From positions 1 through 29,479 of the forward strand of contig JADJVK010000034.1 of NCBI GenBank assembly GCA_016710625.1: a DNA stretch of 29,479 nt, in the 5' to 3' direction. The DNA comes from Saprospiraceae bacterium. GTDB taxonomy: Bacteria > Bacteroidota > Bacteroidia > Chitinophagales > Saprospiraceae. The notes beneath the pieces were generated by a model. That model was not told the origin of the DNA, did no database searches, and saw only the letters and a program-made list of their open reading frames with translations. A program made the translations under genes and the position numbers. Shown piece after piece: positions 8,499 to 16,143 of the stretch; within the stretch, counting starts at the first letter, position 1; each line of letters starts with the position of its first letter.

Positions 8499-9500
8499 TC
8501 AAATACCAAATGTCATCATTTTAGCTTGACTGAATTCGCCATCAGAATTACTATAAACTATTTGATATACATAATTTTGCAAAGGCAAACCTAATTCTTT
8601 TAAATTCAAATCTAATTGGTAATCACCTGCTTCCAGCTTCCCTTTTTGGATGGTTTTCACTAATTCTCCCTCTGTATTCCAAATCTCCAATCTCACTTCT
8701 CCAGTTTTGATAATTGAAAGTGGAATTGCTGTTTGTGTTTGGAAAGGATTGGGATAATTTTGTTTCATTTTGAAATAACCTCCTGTCTCAGGTTCTAAAA
8801 CTGCATAACCGGTTGTTCCGCTGCCTTTTATAGAAACTTCAAGATAACAATCATAACCACCTGTAGCATTTGGAGTTAATGTTGCCAATTGATAATTATA
8901 TCCATCACTGAATATATTATCTTGTGCAAATGTCATTGGGTCAGCTCCTTTTGTGTATAAATTTGAATTCGATGTATATAAATTGTTTTTTTCTGAAATA
9001 GGAAAAGTCAATTGAGAAATTGCTGCATAAATTGTAGAAACATATACTTGAAAGTGGATATGACAAATTCTACCATTATACCAACCTGGAAAAATAGTAT
9101 CAAATTCAACCAATCCATTCGCATCTGTAAATTGATAGCCTCGGCAATATGTTAATCCCGCCTGTCCAGGATTATTATTCACACTATAGCCCGAATACAA
9201 GCCATCTTTATCGCAATGCCATATATTTACTCGTAAATTAGGCATTGGTTGACAGTTATCTGAGCCAATAATCTTTAATTTTACATTCAATGGAACTCCA
9301 GTTTTTGATTCTTTTATGCTTTTTCTAAAAAAGACATTATTTTCTGTTAAATCAAGTGGAAATGGACCCGCTGTCTCTGTAGGTATAAGTACACAGGCTG
9401 GTGGGGTGTTGGGTTTAGCATTCAATAACTCAGATTTTGAAGCGATGATTGAACCAACTCCTAAAGCCCCTATCCCTTTTAAAAATTCTTTCCTATTCAT
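8499..9500 (-). CDS. Exported intradiol ring-cleavage dioxygenase with a T9SS sorting domain
   Basis: A 333-residue protein from the ATG at 9500 (an ATG 21 codons upstream would bury the signal peptide). Residues 1-25 form an export signal, with NRKEFLKG resembling a weakened twin-arginine motif before a hydrophobic stretch. The catalytic domain (about 35-240) shows the ferric ligands of catechol/protocatechuate-type intradiol dioxygenases: Y102 in DGLYSGY, Y141 in FPGWYNGR, and H147 and H149 in RICHIHFQV. From about residue 250, MKQNYPNPFQTQT starts a type A T9SS C-terminal domain ending KMMTFGI. The protein is therefore predicted to cross the outer membrane and be surface-bound or released. 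The aromatic substrate is unknown and no other aromatic-catabolism gene is nearby. It is divergent from dusB. Confidence 0.9.
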   Translation of the reverse strand: MNRKEFLKGIGALGVGSIIASKSELLNAKPNTPPACVLIPTETAGPFPLDLTENNVFFRKSIKESKTGVPLNVKLKIIGSDNCQPMPNLRVNIWHCDKDGLYSGYSVNNNPGQAGLTYCRGYQFTDANGLVEFDTIFPGWYNGRICHIHFQVYVSTIYAAISQLTFPISEKNNLYTSNSNLYTKGADPMTFAQDNIFSDGYNYQLATLTPNATGGYDCYLEVSIKGSGTTGYAVLEPETGGYFKMKQNYPNPFQTQTAIPLSIIKTGEVRLEIWNTEGELVKTIQKGKLEAGDYQLDLNLKELGLPLQNYVYQIVYSNSDGEFSQAKMMTFGI

Positions 9501-9593
9501 CCTAATTATTTTTGTTGTGATACAGTTGATTACGCAAATACATTTGACATGGTGGGTTGACAATAAAAATTACAATAAATAATAGATTATAAT

Positions 9594-9601
9594 TACTTTT
9601 G
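9594..9601 (+). promoter_or_regulatory. Bacteroidota-type -7 element upstream of dusB
   Basis: TACTTTTG, identical to the element before rimO, lies 18 bases before the dusB ATG. That would place the transcript start about ten bases ahead of the gene and drive the dusB-cca pair. No well-spaced TTTG -33 box is seen. Confidence 0.45.
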
Positions 9602-9618
9602 TCTATTAAATTGTTCAC

Positions 9619-10608
9619 ATGGTTTTTATAGGGGACGTTCCTATTTCAGATTCTCCACTTTTACTGGCTCCAATGGAAGATGTCAGTGATCCACCTTTCA
9701 GACTGATATGCAAAGCATTGGGTGCTGATTTGATGTATTCAGAATTCATTAGTGTAGAAGGTTTGATTCGTGATGCGATAAAAAGTAGGGTGAAATTGGA
9801 GTTTTCAGAAATTGAAAGACCGATTGGTATTCAAATATTTGGGGGCGACGAAGAGCCTTTGGCAATGGCAGCTCAAATCGTGGAAACCACCAAGCCAGAT
9901 TTTGTAGATATCAATTTCGGTAGCCCAGTAAAAAAAGTTACCTGCAAAGGTGCTGGGGCAGCAGTACTAAAAGATGTCGATAAGATGGTGAGCCTAGCAG
10001 AAAGTGTGGTGAAAGCAACTAAATTGCCCGTAACTGTCAAGACTAGATTGGGCTGGAACGAATCGATGATTAATATCGAAGAGGTAGCGGAAAGATTACA
10101 AGACATTGGCATTAAAGCTTTAACGATCCATGGCAGGACAAGAGAGCAAATGTATAAAGGGGAAGCGGATTGGACTTTGATTGGAAAAGTGAAAAATAAT
10201 CCTAGGATAAAAATTCCCATTTTTGGAAATGGCGATATTAATTCTCCAGAAAAAGCAAAATTATATTTGGAAAGATATGGCGTTGATGGCATCATGATTG
10301 GAAGAGCAAGCATTGGTCACCCTTGGATATTTAGGGAAATCAAGCATTATTTGAAAACAGGGGAACATCTTCCTCCCCCAACCGTGACAGAAAGAGTGCA
10401 AATTGCAAAATTGCATTTACAAAACTCTATGAATTGGAAAGGAGAAAGATTGGGAATAGTGGAGATGAGAAGACATTACACCAACTATTTTAGAGGATTT
10501 GAAAATATAAAAACTTATAGGAGTAAGTTAGTAACTGAAGACAATCCAGCTACTTTATTTGCAATTTTGGATGAAATTGAAGCAGTTTATAATTTAGTTA
10601 GTGTATGA
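9619..10608 (+). CDS. dusB: tRNA-dihydrouridine synthase, DusB type
   Basis: A 329-residue FMN-dependent enzyme that reduces uridines in the tRNA D-loop. The TIM-barrel start LLLAPMEDVSDPPFR (residues 14-28) binds flavin, DINFGSPVKKVTCKGAGA (97-114) contains the active-site Cys109, and LTIHGRTREQMYKG and DGIMIGRASIGHPW are standard Dus motifs. The C-terminal helical tRNA-binding domain is present, and the length is typical. The ATGA at 10605-10608 overlaps its stop with the start of cca. The two tRNA-maturation enzymes are therefore translationally coupled, though they act on different parts of the tRNA. DusB is the best subgroup fit; other Dus subgroups are not fully excluded. Confidence 0.93.
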   Translation: MVFIGDVPISDSPLLLAPMEDVSDPPFRLICKALGADLMYSEFISVEGLIRDAIKSRVKLEFSEIERPIGIQIFGGDEEPLAMAAQIVETTKPDFVDINFGSPVKKVTCKGAGAAVLKDVDKMVSLAESVVKATKLPVTVKTRLGWNESMINIEEVAERLQDIGIKALTIHGRTREQMYKGEADWTLIGKVKNNPRIKIPIFGNGDINSPEKAKLYLERYGVDGIMIGRASIGHPWIFREIKHYLKTGEHLPPPTVTERVQIAKLHLQNSMNWKGERLGIVEMRRHYTNYFRGFENIKTYRSKLVTEDNPATLFAILDEIEAVYNLVSV

Positions 10609-12020
10609 TTTTTTCGATAGCAAAGGAAGAAAGAGAAATTTTTACTATTATAGAAGAAGAGGCGACAAAATTGGGATATCCAGCTTTTGTGGTGGGTGGA
10701 TTTGTGAGAGATAGGTTGCTGGGAAGACAAACCAAAGACATGGATATCGTTTGTGTTGGCGATGGCATAAAACTAGCGGAAGCTGTAGCATCGAGGTTGA
10801 ATCCTATTCCAAGAGTTGTTTTTTATAGCCGTTTTGGAACAGCGATGTTGAAACATTGGGATATTGAAGTAGAATTTGTGGGTGCTAGAAAAGAATCTTA
10901 TCGGCAAGATTCCAGAAATCCAGATGTGGAGTTCGGTAGCTTCGAAGATGATCAGAATAGAAGAGATTTCACCATCAATGCCCTTGCTGTCAGTTTAAAT
11001 CAATACAATTTTGGGGAAATCATTGATTCTTTTGGTGGGTTAAGGCATTTAGAAGAAAAAATTATCATTACACCATTGGATCCAAACAGGACTTTTTCAG
11101 ATGATCCTTTAAGAATGCTGAGAGCCATCCGTTTTTCTACTCAACTCCAATTTGATATTGCACCAAAAACATTGGCTTCCATCAAAGAAAATAAGTCAAG
11201 AATATTAATCATATCCAAAGAACGAATAACTACTGAATTAGAAAAAATACTAGCTTCCCCAAAACCATCTATTGGTTTCAACTTATTATTCGACACTGGT
11301 TTATTACAATTAATTTTGCCTGAGTTGGCAGCTTTGCAAGGGGTGGAAACCAAAAAAGGCAAGAGCCATAAAGACAATTTTTACCACACCTTAGAAGTCG
11401 TTGATAACTTGTGTAAAAAGTCAGATAATATTTGGCTAAGGTGGGCAGCATTGTTTCATGACATTGCGAAACCACCAACAAAAAGATTCGAGCCAGAGAT
11501 TGGCTGGACATTTCATGGGCACGAAGCATTAGGTGCAGCCATGTTGCCTAGGATTTTCAAAAAACTCAAACTCCCTTTGGATCACAAGTTGAAATATGTA
11601 CAAAAGTTGGTTTTGTATCATCTTCGCCCCATTTCATTGACAAAAGAACAGGTGACGGATGCTGCTATCAGAAGACTTATATTTGATGCAGAAGAAGATT
11701 TGGATGACTTATTGATGCTTTGTGAAGCAGATATCACCTCCAAAAATCTTAATAAGGTCAATAAATATTTGGAGGGGTATGAGTTGGTACGTCAGAAAGT
11801 AAAAGCTGTATCAGAAAGCGACAGAATCCGACTTTGGCAACCACCGATTACTGGAGAAATCATCATGGATACTTTTAAAATTCCCCCTTCAAAAGAAGTC
11901 GGTATTATCAAAACAGCAATCCGAGAAGCCATTTTAGATGGCAATATCCCAAATGAGCATGATGCAGCTTTTGAATTAATGCTGCAAGAAGGTGCCAAAT
12001 TAGGTTTGAAAAGAGGATGA
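10605..12020 (+). CDS. cca: CCA-adding tRNA nucleotidyltransferase with HD domain
   Basis: A 471-residue class II nucleotidyltransferase that builds or repairs the 3' CCA of tRNA. The head domain has FVVGGFVRDRLLG (28-40) and the metal-binding DMD at 45-47, followed by the RRDFTINALA motif (119-128) and DDPLRMLRAIRF. The middle of the protein carries the RNA-binding domain. An HD phosphohydrolase domain follows at about residues 260-350, with HTLEVVDNL and WAALFHDIAKP giving the His and His-Asp metal ligands. HD-containing forms are usual in Bacteroidota. It overlaps dusB by four bases. The gene is free of indels, unlike several of its neighbours. Confidence 0.94.
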   Translation: MIFSIAKEEREIFTIIEEEATKLGYPAFVVGGFVRDRLLGRQTKDMDIVCVGDGIKLAEAVASRLNPIPRVVFYSRFGTAMLKHWDIEVEFVGARKESYRQDSRNPDVEFGSFEDDQNRRDFTINALAVSLNQYNFGEIIDSFGGLRHLEEKIIITPLDPNRTFSDDPLRMLRAIRFSTQLQFDIAPKTLASIKENKSRILIISKERITTELEKILASPKPSIGFNLLFDTGLLQLILPELAALQGVETKKGKSHKDNFYHTLEVVDNLCKKSDNIWLRWAALFHDIAKPPTKRFEPEIGWTFHGHEALGAAMLPRIFKKLKLPLDHKLKYVQKLVLYHLRPISLTKEQVTDAAIRRLIFDAEEDLDDLLMLCEADITSKNLNKVNKYLEGYELVRQKVKAVSESDRIRLWQPPITGEIIMDTFKIPPSKEVGIIKTAIREAILDGNIPNEHDAAFELMLQEGAKLGLKRG

Positions 12021-12053
12021 TTTTTAAAAAAAATCTCACTAAATTAAATTTTA

Positions 12054-12517
12054 ATGGTGACAGAAATTATACAAACAACTCCAGAAAGTGAAATCGTCAG
12101 TACTAGAGTTTTCAATTTTAGCAAAGAACTCGTATTTAGATCTTGGTCTGACCCTAATCATTTGAAAAATTGGTGGGGACCTGTCGGTTTTACTAATACT
12201 TTTCAAGAATTTGATTTTAGAGTTGGCGGAAAGTGGCGGTTCATCATGCATGGTCCAGACAAAGGGAATTATGCCAATGAATGTGAATTTATAAAAATCG
12301 ATGCACCTTCATTGATTGCTTGGAAACGATATTCAAAACCACTATTTCAAATACTGGCAACCTTTGATTTCATTAGCGAAAATCAAACAAAACTTACCTT
12401 TAAAATGCTATTTGATACAGCAGAAGAATGTAGCAATTGAGACCTTATGTTGTGGATAAAAATGAAGAAAATTTTGATAGACTTGAAGTTGAATTAAGTA
12501 AAATGGCTGGAATTTGA
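12054..12517 (+). pseudogene. SRPBCC/AHSA1-type protein, frameshifted near its C-terminus
   Basis: The frame from the ATG at 12054 gives an AHSA1-like helix-grip protein: STRVFNFSKELVFRSWSDPN, LKNWWGPVGF and FRVGGKWRFIMHGPDG-like segments mark the hydrophobic-cavity fold. It ends prematurely at 12440. Adding one A at 12435-12436 gives AEECSKLRPYVVDKNEENFD and continues to MAGI with a stop at 12515-12517. That is the usual C-terminal helix of this family and a normal total of 154 residues. Members bind small hydrophobic ligands or act as stress-related regulators; no specific ligand can be inferred. It starts 33 bases after cca. The indel may be an error or an early inactivating mutation. Confidence 0.8.
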
Positions 12518-12554
12518 TACATTTTAAAAATAAAATATTTAAATTTCATTAAAC

Positions 12555-13469
12555 ATGGAAAAATTAATTGAAATCATCCAACATCGAAGTTTTAGAATTA
12601 CAATTTTATTAACTTTAATTTATTTTGGGAATAGGTTTTTTTCTTCATTTTGGATTTGTTGACTATGGTTGGGTCATTTTTATTTTATTCCCTTACTCTT
12701 TAGGAATTGTAATTGGAAAAATGGAAATGCAAAAATGGGCATACTTAGGCTTATCCATTGGAATTCTTTTATTTTTCCTTTTACTTATTTTAAATAGTCT
12801 GGAAGGTATTATTTGCATTCTAATGGCAATTCCGTTAATCATTCCATTTATTCTTTTAGGCATTTGGACAAAAACGTATTTAATAAAAAAAGGCATTATC
12901 AAGCCATCTAATCAACTAAATTCTTTATTTTTTCCTTGTTTCTTGCTCTAATTGGAGCACCTATCGAAAAGTATATCCATCCAGCTGATGTTGAGGTGAT
13001 GGAGGTGAAAACGGAAAAAATATTTCCATTTACTACTGAACAAGTATATAATACCATAAAATCAGTAGATACTTTGATTGCTGACAAACCCTTTTTAATG
13101 AAAATCGACCTTCCAATTCCTAGTAAATGTATTTTAGAAAATGAAGCTGTTGGTGGGATTAGAACCTGCTATTTTTCTGGTGGGACAATCACTGAGAAAA
13201 TAACTGAACTTCAAAAAGCAAAGGTTCTACGAATGGATGTTATCGATGATAATCTGATGGGTAGTAAATGGTTAGGATTTAAAGAAGCCATTTACTACTT
13301 CGATACGGTTGGATCAGATAGTTGTAAATTGACTCGAATTACAACTTACACATCGAAATTATATCCAAGAATTTATTGGAAGCCTTTAGAAAAAATCGGG
13401 ATTGGCCAAGAACACGAATATGTTTTTAGAAACCTGAAAAATGATTTGAATAAGAAGTTTGCTAAATAA
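12555..13469 (+). pseudogene. Membrane protein with C-terminal SRPBCC domain, two frameshifts
   Basis: Three overlapping frames read as one gene. The ATG at 12555 starts MEKLIEIIQHRSFRITILLT. Removing one T from 12623-12626 gives LIYLGIGFFLHFG and joins the frame with three further hydrophobic segments (12640-12900). Adding one T to the run at 12928-12933 gives NSLFFSLFLALIGAP and joins the frame to the stop at 13469. The repaired protein is 304 residues: four or five membrane helices, then a soluble domain from about residue 135 with the SRPBCC-like start EVKTEKIFPFTTEQVYNTI, then a ligand-pocket-like strand series. A fusion of this kind suggests a membrane-tethered lipid- or ligand-binding protein. 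The family is not named here. Alternatively these are two separate genes, but the start of the second would then fall inside a helix. Confidence 0.65.
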
Positions 13470-13596
13470 TTTAAGTTTTTTGAATTATTTGAACAAAAGT
13501 TTGTGTTTATATAATTATTGACTCTAATATTCGTTTTAAATAAACAACTTCATAGACAGAGAACTTTGCTATTTTATAATTTAACTTTTTTTATTT

Positions 13597-14262
13597 ATGG
13601 TAGAAAAAATTTTATCAGCTCTAATTATGGCTACTTTAATTCTAACATCATGTCAGAATCCGCCAAAGCAAGTTAATCCCGAAACCAAAAATACTACTAC
13701 TGTTGTTCCTCCTAATGATGAGATTGTGAACTCAACTTCCACTGATAAAGATGGAAACAAATTGGAAATTTCCTTTAACAATACAAAAGACATTGCAACT
13801 GTAAAATTCAAAGGTGAAACAATTGAGTTGGCAGGTCAAAAGCCAGCTTCAGGTATTTGGTACAAAAATGAAAATTACGAATTGAGAGGTAAAGGAGAAG
13901 ATGTAGAATTCTCAAAAAATGGCAAAATTATATTCACTAATGAAGTAAAAGATAAAGATAATTCTGAAAATATAAAGCAGACAGACAAGACAAATACTGA
14001 TAAGTATTGGTGGGAAAATAAAAATCTAGGTAATAATAGACCTGTAAGCAAGAATCCAGAAGAAGGAGGTGCTGACTTTTTAAAGTTTAACGGAAATAAA
14101 GCTGATTATAAAGTTGGTGATATTGTCAATCAAATGTCTTGGGCAGTGAATGGCAATAAGCTCATTCTCACTGATTTAATGCATAATAGAAAAATAATAT
14201 TTAAGGTAACAGATTCCTATTTATTGGATGAATATGGAACGAAGTGGACGATTAAGAAATAA
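13597..14262 (+). CDS. Lipoprotein with MliC-like domain
   Basis: A 221-residue lipoprotein. The signal MVEKILSALIMATLIL ends in the lipobox LTSC, with Cys19 as the lipidation site, followed by a Pro- and Thr-rich linker. Residues about 50-115 match the pattern of MliC, the membrane-bound C-type lysozyme inhibitor: KFKGETIELAGQKPASGIWY, then YELRGKGEDVEFSKNG. After a Lys/Asp-rich linker, a second module (about 135-221) starts YWWENKNLGNN and is strand-rich with no family that I recognise. MliC proteins protect peptidoglycan from lysozymes, so a role in defence against host or predator muramidases is possible. A strong terminator follows at 14292-14324. No co-transcribed partner is evident. 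Confidence 0.75.
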   Translation: MVEKILSALIMATLILTSCQNPPKQVNPETKNTTTVVPPNDEIVNSTSTDKDGNKLEISFNNTKDIATVKFKGETIELAGQKPASGIWYKNENYELRGKGEDVEFSKNGKIIFTNEVKDKDNSENIKQTDKTNTDKYWWENKNLGNNRPVSKNPEEGGADFLKFNGNKADYKVGDIVNQMSWAVNGNKLILTDLMHNRKIIFKVTDSYLLDEYGTKWTIKK

Positions 14263-14291
14263 TCTGTGTCAAATATCGATTTATACAATTT

Positions 14292-14324
14292 GAGATTGAG
14301 TCTTGCGATTCAATCTCATTTTTT
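14292..14324 (+). terminator. Rho-independent terminator after the MliC-like lipoprotein
   Basis: An 11-base-pair stem (14292-14302 with 14307-14317, one G-T wobble) closes a four-base loop TTGC and is followed by ATTTTTT. This is the cleanest intrinsic terminator in the window and closes the lipoprotein transcript 30 bases after its stop. Confidence 0.9.
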
Positions 14325-14417
14325 ATTTACAAAAAATTCAAATGAATTAAAATACAAATTAATCATCAAATACATCCAGATTTGTATTTCAAAAAAAACA
14401 TTTCTTATAAAATATTT

Positions 14418-14425
14418 TAAATTTG
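14418..14425 (+). promoter_or_regulatory. Bacteroidota-type -7 element upstream of the second SRPBCC gene
   Basis: TAAATTTG matches TAnnTTTG, lies 23 bases before the ATG at 14449 and follows the strong terminator at 14292-14324, so a new transcript is expected here. No TTTG box at the right spacing was found, and the region is AT-rich, so chance matches are possible. Confidence 0.35.
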
Positions 14426-14448
14426 TAGCTTAAAATCAGCAAATTATT

Positions 14449-14895
14449 ATGGCAAATAACCAAGTTAGTTTTCATAGAGTCATCAAAGCACCTGTAGATA
14501 AAGTTTTTAGAGCATATTCCAACCCGAATGCAATAGCATTTTGGCTTCCACCTTATGGCTATCTTTGTGAAATTCACGAAATGGATTTTAAAATTGGCGG
14601 CAGTTATAAAATGTCATTTTACAACTTTACAACTCAAAAAAGTCACTCATTTGGTGGTAACTATCTAGCAATTGTTCCAAATGAATTCATCCAATATTCA
14701 GCTACATTTGACGATCCAAATCTACCAGGTGAAATGATAACTTCAATAAAAATCAGATCAGTACTTTGTGGCACCGAAATTTATATTACACAAGAAGGTA
14801 TTCCAGATTCAATACCCTTGGAATTTTGTTATTTAGGTTGGCAAGAATCACTTGAAAAATTAATAAAATTAGTAGAACCAGATATTAACCAATAA
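14449..14895 (+). CDS. SRPBCC/AHSA1-domain protein
   Basis: An intact 148-residue helix-grip protein starting MANNQVSFHRVIKAPVDKVF. The family pattern is clear: RAYSNPNAIAFWLPPYG after the first helix, the FKIGGSYKMSFYNF strand pair, and a C-terminal helix GWQESLEKLIKLVE. It is a separate subfamily from the gene at 12054, having WLPPYG where that one has WWGPVG. Proteins of this kind bind hydrophobic ligands or help in stress responses; nothing narrows the ligand here. The YciI-like gene starts 13 bases after its stop, so the two are probably one transcript. Confidence 0.88.
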   Translation: MANNQVSFHRVIKAPVDKVFRAYSNPNAIAFWLPPYGYLCEIHEMDFKIGGSYKMSFYNFTTQKSHSFGGNYLAIVPNEFIQYSATFDDPNLPGEMITSIKIRSVLCGTEIYITQEGIPDSIPLEFCYLGWQESLEKLIKLVEPDINQ

Positions 14896-14908
14896 ATTAA
14901 AAATTACA

Positions 14909-15207
14909 ATGGAAAAACTTTTTTTGCTGTATATCTAAAACCAACAAGACCAGATTTTGCAATGACAATGAATGAAAGTGAAAGAGCAATCATGCAAGAA
15001 CATGTAGCTTATTGGACTGAAAAAATGAAATTGGGAAAAGTCATTGCATTTGGTCCAGTAATAGATCCAAGATCAATTTATGGTCTCGGTATTGTATCAG
15101 TAGATTCTGAACAAGAACTAAAAAGCATTATTGAAAATGACCCAGCAGGAAAAATTAATAATTATGAATATTTTCCCATGAAAGCAATCTTACCTAGTTT
15201 TAATTAG
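14909..15207 (+). pseudogene. YciI-like (YCII domain) protein, frameshifted in its sixth codon
   Basis: The ATG at 14909 starts MEKLF but the frame stops after nine codons. One extra T in the run of seven at 14919-14925 gives MEKLFFAVYLKPTRPDFAMT and joins the frame that ends at 15207. The repaired 99-residue protein carries the YCII features EHVAYWTEKMKLGKVIAFGPV, with the conserved His of the helix and the GPV strand, and a C-terminal ILPSFN. YCII proteins form dimers with a ferredoxin-like fold and are thought to be small enzymes. A shorter product could start at the ATG at 14962, but it would lack the first strand. The homopolymer position is typical of a sequencing error. Confidence 0.75.
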
Positions 15208-15225
15208 CCTTTAAAGATTTAAATT

Positions 15226-15813
15226 TTATTTTTTATTTCCAATTGGTTTAATTCCAGTATATTTTCCACCCTCAAAAACTTCAAAATGTGCTGCTTCTAA
15301 ATCAGTCTTTGGGAAAAAAACCTCCAAACGGCTTTTATCAAGTTGAAATTCATTTTTATCCGCTAAATAATTGTAATTCAAGTAACAATCGTATTTATGA
15401 TTAAACTCTGGAAAAAATGTGATAAAAATAAATTCTGCACTATTATTTTCTACAAAAAATATCAAATTGATAAATGGTGTTGATTTTTTGAAATTTACTT
15501 TATGTTTATCTATTTCCTCAGATGGTAATAATATAATTTTTGTGCTATCAACAATGGTCGGAAAATCTGTAACTGGAAAATATTCGTTACTTGAAAAGTA
15601 AATTGTATCAAATGTAGATTTATCTTTCTCAAAAAGCACTTTCATGAAATCTTGAATCGCCATTGTGTAAGTTTTTGATTGCTTTTTAGCAAAATCAATA
15701 TTTAAATTAGTGATTTCAATTTTTGTTTTATTAGAATCATCAATGGCATTATTGGATTGACATCCAACCAAAAACAATGAAAATAAATTTATATAAATTA
15801 AAAAACCTAACAT
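15226..15813 (-). CDS. Hypothetical lipoprotein
   Basis: A 195-residue protein that I do not recognise. The signal peptide MLGFLIYINLFSLF ends at the lipobox LVGC, with Cys18 lipidated, and an Asn/Asp/Ser linker follows that fits export to the outer membrane. The mature part is strand-rich and acidic, with an ITNLNIDFAKKQS region, a TFDTIYFSSNEYFP region and the tail FEVFEGGKYTGIKPIG. No catalytic motif is visible. It is tail-to-tail with the YciI-like gene, 18 bases apart, and has no terminator on that side. Composition is AT-rich, like the kinase array to the right. Confidence 0.8.
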   Translation of the reverse strand: MLGFLIYINLFSLFLVGCQSNNAIDDSNKTKIEITNLNIDFAKKQSKTYTMAIQDFMKVLFEKDKSTFDTIYFSSNEYFPVTDFPTIVDSTKIILLPSEEIDKHKVNFKKSTPFINLIFFVENNSAEFIFITFFPEFNHKYDCYLNYNYLADKNEFQLDKSRLEVFFPKTDLEAAHFEVFEGGKYTGIKPIGNKK

Positions 15814-15950
15814 TTTATCTTTTTAATTCATCAACTAAGGACAAACAAATATATAGTAATTTCATTTTATAAATAGATTACTTCTATATTTTATACGTAA
15901 TTAAATTATTTTATTACTCTTTAATACTTTACATTTATTGTTACTTTTTC

Positions 15951-15958
15951 TATATTTG
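15951..15958 (+). promoter_or_regulatory. Bacteroidota-type -7 element upstream of the kinase array
   Basis: TATATTTG matches TAnnTTTG about 185 bases before the first kinase start. It could drive the array with a long leader. The ATG of the small frame at 15962 is too close (three bases) to be its first gene. Chance matches are likely in DNA this AT-rich. Confidence 0.3.
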
Positions 15959-15961
15959 TAA

Positions 15962-16111
15962 ATGAAGCTAAAAGAAATATCTTCAACCAATCTCAAACAT
16001 AAAAGAATGACATTCAATGATATATACTTTTATTTCATTAAAATTACATACATAATTAAGATAATAACATTACCATTTTATGTAGCATTTTACAAGATTT
16101 TTTTAATATAA
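15962..16111 (+). CDS. Possible small hydrophobic protein, 49 residues
   Basis: An ATG-initiated frame starting MKLKEISSTNLKHKRM with a hydrophobic second half (YIIKIITLPFYVAFYKIF) that could form one membrane helix after a basic N-terminus. An uninterrupted frame of this length is not common in DNA this poor in G+C, but no clear ribosome-binding site is seen and I know no relative. It may be a leader peptide, a small membrane protein, or chance. Confidence 0.2.
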   Translation: MKLKEISSTNLKHKRMTFNDIYFYFIKITYIIKIITLPFYVAFYKIFLI

Positions 16112-16143
16112 AATTAAACGACTATAGGTTTATTTTGAAAGTA

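Larger units (their letters stand above)
15814..16143. other. 330-base AT-rich intergenic region
   Basis: It lies between the lipoprotein start and the first kinase and is very AT-rich. It holds a TATATTTG element (15951-15958) and a 49-codon open frame (15962-16111), both listed separately. I see no hairpin terminator or repeat. Confidence 0.6.
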
